Origin: Perlucidibaca sp.
GTDB lineage: Bacteria; Pseudomonadota; Gammaproteobacteria; Pseudomonadales; Moraxellaceae
Reading direction: 5' to 3'
Length of the DNA stretch: 64,000 nucleotides
Assembly: GCA_023265995.1 (NCBI GenBank)
Contig: JAHFSA010000004.1
Coordinates: 158,340 to 222,339 of the forward strand
Below the pieces are notes generated by a model, which worked only from the letters and a program-made list of their open reading frames with translations, made no database searches and was not told the origin of the DNA. The translations under genes and the position numbers were made by a program. The number at the start of each line of letters is the position of its first letter. Position 1 is the first letter of the stretch. Of the stretch, positions 30,344 to 37,840 are shown one piece after another.

Positions 30344-30838
30344 GTGGCAGCATCCAATATCCGCGATCCTGAGCTGGAGGCCGTCCGCCAGGAGTGTCAG
30401 CGTCTGGTGCGAAAGATCTCGTGGGTGTCGGCCGGGGCAGCGGCGCTGCCGGTGCCGCTGTTCGACATCGCGGTCGACGTCGGCATCCTGATCAAGCTGG
30501 TGCCCGAGATCAACCGTCGCTTCGGGCTGGAGCCCGAGCACATTCAGGCCATGGAGGAGGAGACCCGCCTCCGTGTCTGGAAGCGTCGCGCCGAGCGCGG
30601 CAGCGAACTGATCGGCATGGTGGTGACGCGCACGCTGATCCAGCGCAGCCTGCAGACCATGGGCACGCGCGTGGTCGCGCGCCAGGTCACCAAATTCATC
30701 CCGCTCGGCGGTCAGATCGTGTCGGCGACCCTGGGCTACTGGGTCATGCGCAAGCTGGCCTACCGCCATGTCGATGACTGCTTTGAAGTGGCCTCGGTCG
30801 CGAGCGAGCGATATCCTCGCGAGCAGGCCGCCCGTTAA
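30344..30838 (+). CDS. DUF697-like small membrane-associated protein
   Basis: A 164-residue protein with two moderately hydrophobic segments, ISWVSAGAAALPVPLFDIAVDVGILIKLVPEINRRFGL and TKFIPLGGQIVSATLGYWVMRKLAYRHVDDCFE. The AA(x)PxPxxD and PxGG patterns resemble the DUF697 domain found behind some GTPases and in YcjF-like proteins. I infer the relationship from pattern only. The start is GTG 30344, since AGGGAG lies 6 bases upstream. An in-frame ATG at 30308 has no ribosome site. Its stop is immediately followed by the ATG of a TetR-family gene, so the two are co-transcribed. The function is unknown. Confidence 0.65.
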   Translation: MAASNIRDPELEAVRQECQRLVRKISWVSAGAAALPVPLFDIAVDVGILIKLVPEINRRFGLEPEHIQAMEEETRLRVWKRRAERGSELIGMVVTRTLIQRSLQTMGTRVVARQVTKFIPLGGQIVSATLGYWVMRKLAYRHVDDCFEVASVASERYPREQAAR

Positions 30839-31570
30839 ATGGAAGACAAGACCGTGCCAGAAAAGAAGACTCCGACGCCGGACAAGACGACTGCCGCCAA
30901 GCATGGCGATCAGGGCCGTCGCTATCGTGGTGTCAGCGAAGAGGTGCGGCGCGCCGAGCGCCGTCAGCGCTTCATCGAGGCCGGCCTCGATGTCTTCGGC
31001 GTGCGTGGCTACCACAGCTCCACCGTGCGCAGCATCTGCGCCTCGGCCGGTCTCACCGAGCGCTATTTCTACGAGTCCTTCGAGAACAGCGAAGACCTGC
31101 TCTGTGGTGTCTATGTCTTCTGCATCCAGCGTCTGCGCGAGCGCGTGCTGGCGTCGCTGATCGGGCAGCAGGACGATATCGAGGCCATGGCCAAGCAGGC
31201 GCTGCGAGCCTTCTTCGAAAGCCTGCGCGATGACCCGCGCATAGCCCGCCTGCTCTTCATCGAAGTGCTTGGGGTCAGCGAGCGCGTCGACACCATGTAC
31301 CGCATCACCGTCGAGGACTTCGCCAACCTGCTCATCCGCCTCAGCGAGCCGCTGGTCATGGGCAACCTGCCGGCGCCGCTGGAGGCCGAGCTGGTGGCCA
31401 ACGGCCTGCTCGGCTCCATCATCGCCACGGCATCACGCTGGGTGCTGCTCGGTTTCAACACCCCCATCGATGCCATGGTCATCAACGTCCATGCCATCTT
31501 TGTCGGTGTCGTGCGTCATCTGGTCCAGATCAGCGAGGTGGCCGCACGTACAGCATCCGCTTCTGAATAG
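30839..31570 (+). CDS. TetR-family transcriptional regulator
   Basis: A 243-residue TetR-type repressor. After a charged, Lys-rich N-terminal tail of about 35 residues comes the HTH: RRAERRQRFIEAGLDVFGVRGYHSSTVRSICASAGLTERYFYESFENSEDLLCGVY (residues about 37-95). The C-terminal ligand domain is helical (AKQALRAFFESLRDDPRIARLLFIEVLGV, then GLLGSIIATASRWVLLGF). The ligand is unknown. ATG 30839 directly abuts the stop of the DUF697-like gene. The last 41 bases overlap the convergent mtgA gene tail to tail. Confidence 0.88.
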   Translation: MEDKTVPEKKTPTPDKTTAAKHGDQGRRYRGVSEEVRRAERRQRFIEAGLDVFGVRGYHSSTVRSICASAGLTERYFYESFENSEDLLCGVYVFCIQRLRERVLASLIGQQDDIEAMAKQALRAFFESLRDDPRIARLLFIEVLGVSERVDTMYRITVEDFANLLIRLSEPLVMGNLPAPLEAELVANGLLGSIIATASRWVLLGFNTPIDAMVINVHAIFVGVVRHLVQISEVAARTASASE

Positions 31571-32219
31571 TGCGGGTGCGGCGCTCCAGATAGCGCGTGC
31601 TGCGGTGCAGGTCGTAGAAGCGCGGGTTGGGCACCATGGCGGCCAGTTGCGCGGCCTCGCGTGGTGTCAGTGCCGAGGCCGGCTTGTGGAAGTAGTGGCG
31701 GGCCGCAGCTTCGGCGCCGAAGACGCCATCACCCCATTCGATGACGTTGAGATAGATCTCGTAGATCCGGCGCTTGCTCATCATCTTTTCCAGCATGACG
31801 GTGATCATGGCCTCTTCGGCCTTGCGCCAGGGCGTGCGCCGGCCTGACAGGAACAGGTTCTTGGCCTGCTGCTGCGAAATGGTCGAGCCGCCGGCGACTA
31901 TGCGTTTCTTCCTGAGGTTCTTTTCCCAGGCATCGTGCATGCCCTCCCAGTCGAAGCCGTCGTGGCCGAGGAAACGCGCGTCCTCGGCGGCCATCACCGA
32001 GCGTTTGAGGTTGGTCGAGATGCTCGTGTAGGGCACCCAGCGATGATGCAGCTCGGCGTCGGCGTCATCTTCGCGCATGTCGGCCAGGCGCGCCGACATG
32101 AAGGCCGAGCGTGACGGGTTGTGATCCACCCACCAGCAGACATGCGCGAACAGCCAGACCTGGTAGACCAGGGCCAGGGCCATGGTCAGCAGCAACAGTC
32201 GCCAGAGCAGCTTCTTCAT
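31530..32219 (-). CDS. mtgA: Monofunctional biosynthetic peptidoglycan transglycosylase
   Basis: A 229-residue GT51 glycosyltransferase that polymerises lipid II. One N-terminal membrane anchor (MKKLLWRLLLLTMALALVYQVWLF) is followed by the catalytic domain: NLKRSVMAAEDARFLGHDGFDWEGM with the catalytic Glu, then IVAGGSTISQQQAKNLFLSGRRTPWRKAEEAMITVMLEKMMSKRRIYEIYLNVIEWGDGVFGAEAAARHYF. There is no transpeptidase domain, as expected for MtgA. The length is slightly short of E. coli's 242. The 3' end overlaps the TetR gene by 41 bases. fbp lies 24 bases upstream on the same strand. Confidence 0.96.
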   Translation of the reverse strand: MKKLLWRLLLLTMALALVYQVWLFAHVCWWVDHNPSRSAFMSARLADMREDDADAELHHRWVPYTSISTNLKRSVMAAEDARFLGHDGFDWEGMHDAWEKNLRKKRIVAGGSTISQQQAKNLFLSGRRTPWRKAEEAMITVMLEKMMSKRRIYEIYLNVIEWGDGVFGAEAAARHYFHKPASALTPREAAQLAAMVPNPRFYDLHRSTRYLERRTRTIQKRMLYVRPPR

Positions 32220-32243
32220 GCGGGCTTCCTTGCGCGGGCCGGC

Positions 32244-33248
32244 TCAGATCTCGCGGTGGTAGTCGACTACGCGCTCGACCTCGGCGCGCGAGCCGAGGAT
32301 GACCGGCACGCGCTGGTGCAGGCCGTTCGGCGCGATGTCGAGGATGCGCTCGCGACCGGTGCTGGCGGCGCCGCCGGCCTGCTCGACCAGCCAGGACATG
32401 GGATTGGCCTCGTACATCAGGCGCAGCTTGCCGCCCTTGGCAAAGGTCTTGGTGTCGAGCGGATAGAGGAAGACGCCGCCACGGGTGAGGATGCGATGCA
32501 CGTCGGCGACCATGGCCGCGACCCAGCGCATGTTGAAGTCCTTGCCGCGCTTGCCGGTCTTGCCGGCCAGCAGTTCGCCGACATAGTGCTGCACCGGCTG
32601 CTCCCAGAAGCGCTGGTTGGACATGTTGATGGCGAATTCCTGGGTTTCGGCCGGGATCGTCATGCCTTCCTGGGTGAGCACGAAGTCACCGCTGTCCGGG
32701 TCGAGCGTGAAGCTGTCGACGCCATGGCCCAGGGTCAGCACCAGCTGCGTCGAGGGACCGTAGACGGCATAGCCGGCGGCGACCTGGGCGGTGCCCGGCT
32801 GCAGGAACGGCGCGACCTCGGCGGCATCGCTGCCGGCCGGGGCTTCGAGCACCGAGAAGATGGTGCCGACGGAGACGTTGATGTCGATGTTCGAGGAGCC
32901 GTCGAGCGGATCGAACAGGAGCAGGAAGCGGCCCTGGGCCTGGCCTTCCGGAATGGGGAAGGGATCGTCCATCTCTTCCGAGGCCATGCCGGCGAGATGG
33001 CCGCCACGGACATGGGCATCGAGCAGGATGTCATTGGAGATCACGTCCAGCTTCTTCTGGTCTTCGCCCTGGATGTTCGAGCTGCCGGCCTGGCCGAGGA
33101 TGCCGGCCAGCGCGCCGCGCTTGAGTGCCGCGCTGATCTGGCAGCAGGCATCGGCGGTGGTCTCCAGCGTCTGGATCAGGTCGGCGGGGAGAGCGCCGTG
33201 GGCGCGCGTGGCATCGCGCAGATAGGCGGCGAAGGTGAGGCCGGACAT
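32244..33248 (-). CDS. fbp: Fructose-1,6-bisphosphatase class I
   Basis: The 334-residue gluconeogenic FBPase hydrolyses fructose 1,6-bisphosphate. Metal-binding motifs are visible: [37 protein letters not shown] (DPLDGSSN near residue 115), and later [40 protein letters not shown]. The end is [29 protein letters not shown]. The start [10 protein letters not shown] is chosen because AGGAG is 7 bases upstream. Upstream in-frame codons have no such support. The protein is 2 residues longer than E. coli Fbp. Confidence 0.96.
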   Translation of the reverse strand: MSGLTFAAYLRDATRAHGALPADLIQTLETTADACCQISAALKRGALAGILGQAGSSNIQGEDQKKLDVISNDILLDAHVRGGHLAGMASEEMDDPFPIPEGQAQGRFLLLFDPLDGSSNIDINVSVGTIFSVLEAPAGSDAAEVAPFLQPGTAQVAAGYAVYGPSTQLVLTLGHGVDSFTLDPDSGDFVLTQEGMTIPAETQEFAINMSNQRFWEQPVQHYVGELLAGKTGKRGKDFNMRWVAAMVADVHRILTRGGVFLYPLDTKTFAKGGKLRLMYEANPMSWLVEQAGGAASTGRERILDIAPNGLHQRVPVILGSRAEVERVVDYHREI

Positions 33249-33381
33249 CGAAGGCTCCTGCAGGCGGATGATGCCGCCGTGATGGCGGCCGTGCTGCGCG
33301 GAGTATAGCAGGGGGGCGTCGAGGTCAGCTGTCATCCGTCACCGCGGCTGCGTGGCATAAAGCGTGCAGGCATGGTGGACA

Positions 33382-33401
33382 CTGCTGATGCAGATCAGCA
33401 G
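33382..33401. promoter_or_regulatory. Perfect 8-bp inverted repeat between fbp and mscL
   Basis: CTGCTGAT GCAG ATCAGCAG lies in the 215-base divergent region. Symmetry and location suggest an operator, though the cognate regulator is unknown. The remainder of the gap shows no gene. Confidence 0.4.
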
Positions 33402-33463
33402 AATCGGCATATCGCCGCTGGCCGGTAGATGTGTCGTGTCCAATCAATTCCGGGAGTGAAAGC

Positions 33464-33871
33464 ATGAGTCTGTTGAAAGAGTTTCGCGAGTTTGCCATCC
33501 GTGGCAATGTCATTGACCTGGCTGTCGCCGTCATCATCGGTGCCGCCTTCGGCAAGATCGTTTCGTCGTTTGTCGGCGACATCGTCATGCCGCCGCTGGG
33601 TGTGCTCGTTGGCGGCGTCAATTTCAGCGACCTGGCTGTCACCCTGCGTGCCGCCGAAGGCGACAAGCCGGCCGTGCTGCTGGCCTACGGCAAGTTCCTG
33701 CAGACCATTTTCGATTTCATCATCGTCGCCTTCGCCGTCATGATGGCCGTCAAGGGCATCAATGCCCTCAAGCGCGCTCCGGCTGAAGAAGCTCCGGCCG
33801 CCGCGCCCGAGCCCACTGCCGAAGAGAAACTGCTGGCGGAAATCCGCGACCTGCTGCGCCAGAAAGCCTGA
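33464..33871 (+). CDS. mscL: Large-conductance mechanosensitive channel MscL
   Basis: A 135-residue homopentameric osmotic safety valve in the inner membrane. The N-terminal amphipathic helix [46 protein letters not shown] includes TM1. The periplasmic loop follows, then TM2 [23 protein letters not shown]-like sequence ([26 protein letters not shown]). The C-terminus is a short charged helix ([16 protein letters not shown]) after an Ala/Pro linker. ATG 33464 has GGGAG 9 bases upstream. Length is normal. Confidence 0.97.
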   Translation: MSLLKEFREFAIRGNVIDLAVAVIIGAAFGKIVSSFVGDIVMPPLGVLVGGVNFSDLAVTLRAAEGDKPAVLLAYGKFLQTIFDFIIVAFAVMMAVKGINALKRAPAEEAPAAAPEPTAEEKLLAEIRDLLRQKA

Positions 33872-33911
33872 GTCAGCGCCCGTCCTCCGGGCGGGCGTCA
33901 CGATCTTCCCC

Positions 33912-33950
33912 GGGCGAGGTGCCGTGCTGATTCGGCACCCGCCCTTTCTT
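33912..33950 (+). terminator. Intrinsic terminator after mscL
   Basis: Stem GGGCGAGGTGCCG (33912-33924) with CGGCACCCGCCC (33933-33944), one bulged A, loop TGCTGATT, followed by TTTCTT. It ends 14 bases before the patatin gene start, so that gene needs its own or a read-through transcript. Confidence 0.8.
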
Positions 33951-33964
33951 ATCGAGTCCGGACC

Positions 33965-35398
33965 ATGACCCTGCCCCTGGAAACGGCGCTGCTGCGCCTG
34001 AAGCGGATGGAGTCGGCCCTCATCCGCAGCCATCTCGGCAAGCCCGATGTTCTGCCGCAAGCGGATTACGAGCTTCTGCGCTATGCCCTCGTGCTCGGGC
34101 GTCTGCGCTGTTTCCAGCCCGGTGCCGCCGGTCCGCGCGATCCGCAGCGTGCTCTGCGCGCCGAGGTCACGCTGGTCAGCGAGCCCATAGATGCCCTGCG
34201 TCAGGTCCTGCTCGATCAGCTCTACGGTCCGTTGCGCGAGCAGCGCAACCTGCTGCTGCGTCTGGCCCAGCTGCGCCAGGAAGTCGATTCGGTGCGCATC
34301 GCCGTGCGCAGCGCGCGTCATGCCCTGCTGGCCCTGCACGTCAATGATTTCAGTGCCGCCGAGCTCGATGCCGAGGTCTGTCACAAGGTGCTGGTGCTGG
34401 CGCCCGGTGGCGGTGGTGGTTCCGGCTTTGTCTACATCGGCCTGGTCGCGCGCCTGCGCGAGGCCGGTCTGGTGCCGTCCTATATTGTCGGCGCGTCCAT
34501 TGGTGCCTTGCTAGGCGGCCTGATCGCCCGCGACAGCGTCCCGGATGTCGACGGCCTGCTGGCCTGGGGCAAGGGTCTCAAGGTCCGCCATATCTTCTCG
34601 CAGCCCAAGGTCGGCAGCGCGCTCAGCCTGCCCGGCCTGGTGCGCCTGCATCTGCGCGGCATGGACAAGATGCTGCGCCACCCGGACGGCTCGCCGCTGC
34701 GCATCAAGGACATGGCCATCCCTTACGACGCCATGATTGCCGGCGTGCGCCTGTCGGCCTATCAGGATCTGCCGCAGATCCCGGTCAAGCGCCGCAGCCT
34801 GCTCGGCATGCCGCTGCTGATCGCCGAACGCATGATCCAGCTGATCAGCTTCTTCAGCCCGCAGGTGGCCAAGGAGCTGGTGCTTGGGCGCGACGAGGCC
34901 ACCCGCGAGCTGCGCGTGGTCGATGCCATCGGCCTGTCATCGGCGATTCCGGGGGTGCTGCAGTACGCGCCCTGGCATGAGGATGCGCAGAGCATGGCCA
35001 TCCTCAAGGGCCTGCGCGAGGAGCACGGCCTGTTTGCCTTCATGGATGGCGGCACTGTCGCCAACGTGCCGGCGCGGGCAGCCTGGGAGGGCGTCGAGTC
35101 CGGCCGCATAGGCACGCGCAATGCCTTCTACCTGGCGCTGGACTGTTTCCATCCGCAATGGGGCGCAGGCCACACCTGGCTGTTCCCGGTCACGCAGATG
35201 ATCCAGGCCCAGCTGCCGGCGCAGCGTCCTTATTACGACTGGCTGCTGCGCTTCGAGCCGACACCGTCGCCGGTCAACCTGCTGCCCTCCGACGAGGTCT
35301 TCGACAAGGCCTTTCAATGGGGCTGGAAGCAGGCTGACGAGATCATGCCGCAGCTGGTCGAGGCCCTGAGGCCGCTGCCACTGCCGAATCTGGATTGA
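33965..35398 (+). CDS. Patatin-like phospholipase family protein
   Basis: A 477-residue cytoplasmic or membrane-associated lipid acyl hydrolase. The helical N-terminal region (about residues 1-135) precedes the patatin core: oxyanion loop VLVLAPGGGGGSGFVYIGLVARLREAGLVPSYI, nucleophile GASIGALLGG (Ser near residue 179), and catalytic Asp in FAFMDGGTVANVPARAAW near residue 362. The core has a long insert containing several basic segments, typical of bacterial patatin groups with an extended N-terminus. It lies directly upstream of the desaturase operon promoter region, which suggests membrane-lipid turnover. No signal peptide is seen. Confidence 0.88.
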   Translation: MTLPLETALLRLKRMESALIRSHLGKPDVLPQADYELLRYALVLGRLRCFQPGAAGPRDPQRALRAEVTLVSEPIDALRQVLLDQLYGPLREQRNLLLRLAQLRQEVDSVRIAVRSARHALLALHVNDFSAAELDAEVCHKVLVLAPGGGGGSGFVYIGLVARLREAGLVPSYIVGASIGALLGGLIARDSVPDVDGLLAWGKGLKVRHIFSQPKVGSALSLPGLVRLHLRGMDKMLRHPDGSPLRIKDMAIPYDAMIAGVRLSAYQDLPQIPVKRRSLLGMPLLIAERMIQLISFFSPQVAKELVLGRDEATRELRVVDAIGLSSAIPGVLQYAPWHEDAQSMAILKGLREEHGLFAFMDGGTVANVPARAAWEGVESGRIGTRNAFYLALDCFHPQWGAGHTWLFPVTQMIQAQLPAQRPYYDWLLRFEPTPSPVNLLPSDEVFDKAFQWGWKQADEIMPQLVEALRPLPLPNLD

Positions 35399-35476
35399 GG
35401 TGTTTTTTCTGATCTCTTTTAAATTAATTAGTTGCGTGTGCGCTCTGACGTTTCGTCGGCGTACACACATAAATTT

Positions 35477-35494
35477 AGTGAACGAGTGTTGACT
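35477..35494. promoter_or_regulatory. DesT/FabR-like operator overlapping the -35 of the desaturase operon
   Basis: AGTGAACGAGTGTTGACT has 7-base arms in inverted orientation (6 of 7 complementary) around 4 bases. It closely resembles, from memory, the DesT operator upstream of the Pseudomonas desCB genes. It overlaps the proposed -35 (TTGACT, 35489-35494). Confidence 0.65.
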
Positions 35495-35517
35495 TAAAAA
35501 AGTTACGTGCGTACTCT
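35489..35517 (+). promoter_or_regulatory. Sigma-70-type promoter for the oxidoreductase-desaturase operon
   Basis: TTGACT (35489-35494), a 17-base spacer, then TACTCT (35512-35517), located 32 bases upstream of the first ATG in an unusually AT-rich stretch. Confidence 0.55.
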
Positions 35518-35518
35518 G

Positions 35519-35536
35519 AGTGTGTAGATGTTCACT
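35519..35536. promoter_or_regulatory. Second, weaker operator half-site pair near the transcription start
   Basis: AGTGTGTAGATGTTCACT has the same 7-4-7 geometry as the upstream operator. The outer AGTG/CACT pairs and one full half-site GTTCACT are kept. It would sit at or just after the start of transcription. Confidence 0.35.
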
Positions 35537-35548
35537 TGGAGACGCAAA

Positions 35549-36646
35549 ATGTCGTCACAGTTTGTTCTTCCGACCTTTGTCAGCCGCACCCTGCAGGCTG
35601 TTGTCGGCGCCGAATTCCTCGATTTCTGGGCTGCCGAGCTGGGCTTCGATGCCCGCATCCAGCGCACCATCTCCCGCGTCGTCGCACGCTGGATGGAAAC
35701 CCCGGACACCGTCACCCTGGTGCTCAAGCCCAACAGCAACTTCCCGGGCTTCCAGGCTGGCCAGCACGTCAACCTCACCGTCGAGATCGACGGCGTGCGC
35801 CACACCCGCTCCTACAGCTTCAGCGAAGCGCCGAGCGCCTCCGGCCTGGTTGCCATCACCATCAAGAAGGTGCCGAACGGCCGCGTCAGCTCGCACCTGG
35901 TCGACAACATCGCCATCGGCGATCGCATCGAACTCGGCCTGCCCTTCGGCGACATGCTCCTGCCGGCCACGACTGCGGACAGCAAGCTGCTGTTCCTCGC
36001 CGCCGGCAGCGGCATCACCCCGCTGATGAGCTTCATCCGCCAGCTCGCCGTTCAGGGCATGCCGGCTGACGTCGTGCTCATGTACTACGTCCGCACCCGC
36101 CAGGACCTGATCTTCGCCAAGGAACTGGGCAGCCTCGCCGCCCAGTACCCGAGCCTGCGTGTGCAGCCGGTCTACGAACTCGAAGCGGAACTGCAGGATG
36201 GCGAGCTGTCCGGCCGTCCCAGCCGCGAGCAGTTCGATGCCGCCCTGCCGGATCTGAACGAACGCGCCGTCTACGTCTGCGGTCCGACCGGCTTCATGAA
36301 TGCCGTGCGCGGTCTCTGTGACGGCATCGCTCCGGCCTTCCATGCCGAAGCCTTCACGCCGCCGGCCTTCGTGCCCAGCACCAGCACCGGCATCGCCAGG
36401 CTGTTCCTGAGCAAGTCCAACCGCACCGTGGAAGTGCCGGAAGGCATGCCCCTGCTCGACGCGCTCGAAGCCCAGGGCATCAAGCCGCAGTCCGGTTGCC
36501 GCATGGGTATCTGCAACACCTGCGCCTGCGGCAAGGCCAGCGGTGTCACCCGCAACCTGCTGAACAACGAATTGTCCGTGGATGCCAACGCCAGTCTGCG
36601 CATCTGCGTGAATGCCGCCGTCGGCGACATCACCCTTGATCTGTAA
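35549..36646 (+). CDS. desC: Ferredoxin reductase (FAD, NAD, 2Fe-2S), DesC-like partner of the desaturase
   Basis: A 365-residue electron-transfer flavoprotein. The FAD domain includes HTRSYSFSEAPS (RxYS motif, near residue 90). The NAD domain has LFLAAGSGITPLMSFIRQL and VYVCGPTGFMNAV. The C-terminal plant-type ferredoxin domain binds 2Fe-2S through SGCRMGICNTCACGK (C-x4-C-x2-C, near residue 315) and a final Cys in LRICVNAAVGD. It passes electrons from NAD(P)H to the adjacent desaturase. Start ATG 35549 is chosen because GGAG is 7 bases upstream, unlike the in-frame ATG at 35528. The desaturase gene follows 24 bases later, as in Pseudomonas desCB. Confidence 0.9.
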   Translation: MSSQFVLPTFVSRTLQAVVGAEFLDFWAAELGFDARIQRTISRVVARWMETPDTVTLVLKPNSNFPGFQAGQHVNLTVEIDGVRHTRSYSFSEAPSASGLVAITIKKVPNGRVSSHLVDNIAIGDRIELGLPFGDMLLPATTADSKLLFLAAGSGITPLMSFIRQLAVQGMPADVVLMYYVRTRQDLIFAKELGSLAAQYPSLRVQPVYELEAELQDGELSGRPSREQFDAALPDLNERAVYVCGPTGFMNAVRGLCDGIAPAFHAEAFTPPAFVPSTSTGIARLFLSKSNRTVEVPEGMPLLDALEAQGIKPQSGCRMGICNTCACGKASGVTRNLLNNELSVDANASLRICVNAAVGDITLDL

Positions 36647-36670
36647 CGCCTGAGCGTCCGGAGATACATC

Positions 36671-37816
36671 ATGACCGCTTTCAACACCAGCTTCAGCCCC
36701 AGCAAGAGCCGCACCCTGACTGCCGCCGAGATCGAAGCCTTCGGCGCCGAGGTCGATGCCATCAAGAAGCGCCACCTCGCCGATGTCGGCGAAGTTGATG
36801 CCAACTACATCCGCAAGATCGAGAAGTCGGTGCGCTACACCGAGATCGCCGGTCGCGGCCTGCTCATGGCCGGCATCTTCCCGCCGGCTTTCATCGCGGG
36901 CACCGCGCTGCTCGGCATCTCCAAGATCCTCGACAACATGGAACTGGGCCACAACGTCATGCATGGTCAGTACGACTTCATGCAGGACCCGCGCTTCAGC
37001 GGCCAGACCTTCGAGTGGGACACCTGGTGCACCGCCGACAACTGGCGCTACAGCCACAACTTCATGCACCACACCTACACCAATGTGCTGGGCAAGGACC
37101 ATGACATCGGCTACGGCGTGCTGCGCATCTTCCCGGAACAGAAGTGGGAGCCGCGCTTCCTCGCCAACCCGGTGATGGCCGTGCTGCTCGCCGTGCTGTT
37201 CGAGAACCTGCTGGCGCTGCAGACGCTGGAGACCGAGAAGGTCTTCGCCGGCGAGAAGACCTGGAAGGAATGGTTCAAGCAGGGTCGTCCGACCTTCCGC
37301 AAGGGCTTCCGTCAGGTCATCAAGGACTACGTGTTCTTCCCGCTGCTGGCCGGTCCGTTCTTCCTGCCGGTGCTGGCTGGCAACTTCCTGGCCAACATCA
37401 TCCGCAACCTGTGGACCTTCACCATCATCTTCTGTGGCCACTTCACCGAAGACTCGGAGGTGTTCGCCCTGGAAACGCTGGACAATGAAACCCGCGGCCA
37501 GTGGTACCTGCGTCAGATGCGCGGCTCCGCCAACCTCACCGGTGGCAAGCTGTTCCACATCATGAGCGGCAACCTCAGCCACCAGATCGAACACCACCTG
37601 TTCCCGGAAGTGCCGGCCTGGCGCTACGCCGAACTGTCGGTGGAGATGCAGGAAATCGCCAAGCGCTACGGTCAGAACTACAACAAGGCCTCGCTGTTCA
37701 AGCAGTTCGGCACCGTGGCTCTGCGCATCCTGCGCCACACCCTGCCGAGCTCGCCGAAGAAGGCCCCGGTGGTTCTGGCCAAGGCTGATCAGATCGAACT
37801 CGCCACCGCCGCGTAA
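36671..37816 (+). CDS. desB: Acyl-CoA/fatty acid desaturase, DesB-like
   Basis: A 381-residue integral-membrane di-iron desaturase. The three His boxes are GHNVMHGQYD (residues about 96-101), HNFMHHTY (about 130-137) and HQIEHHLFPE (about 302-311). Hydrophobic pairs include GLLMAGIFPPAFIAGTALLG and AVLLAVLFENLL. It would introduce a cis double bond in acyl-CoA or lipid-bound acyl chains, using electrons from the upstream reductase. The HxxHH third box with Gln (HQIEHH) is of the front-end/DesB kind. The regulator gene (DesT-like) is not adjacent. Confidence 0.9.
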   Translation: MTAFNTSFSPSKSRTLTAAEIEAFGAEVDAIKKRHLADVGEVDANYIRKIEKSVRYTEIAGRGLLMAGIFPPAFIAGTALLGISKILDNMELGHNVMHGQYDFMQDPRFSGQTFEWDTWCTADNWRYSHNFMHHTYTNVLGKDHDIGYGVLRIFPEQKWEPRFLANPVMAVLLAVLFENLLALQTLETEKVFAGEKTWKEWFKQGRPTFRKGFRQVIKDYVFFPLLAGPFFLPVLAGNFLANIIRNLWTFTIIFCGHFTEDSEVFALETLDNETRGQWYLRQMRGSANLTGGKLFHIMSGNLSHQIEHHLFPEVPAWRYAELSVEMQEIAKRYGQNYNKASLFKQFGTVALRILRHTLPSSPKKAPVVLAKADQIELATAA

Positions 37817-37840
37817 GCGGTGGTGGTCGGAGATTGCAGC

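Noticed and set aside
30839-31570. This TetR gene as the DesT regulator of the desaturase operon
   Set aside because: It is 4 kb away, in a different operon, and shows no specific feature of DesT beyond the general TetR fold.
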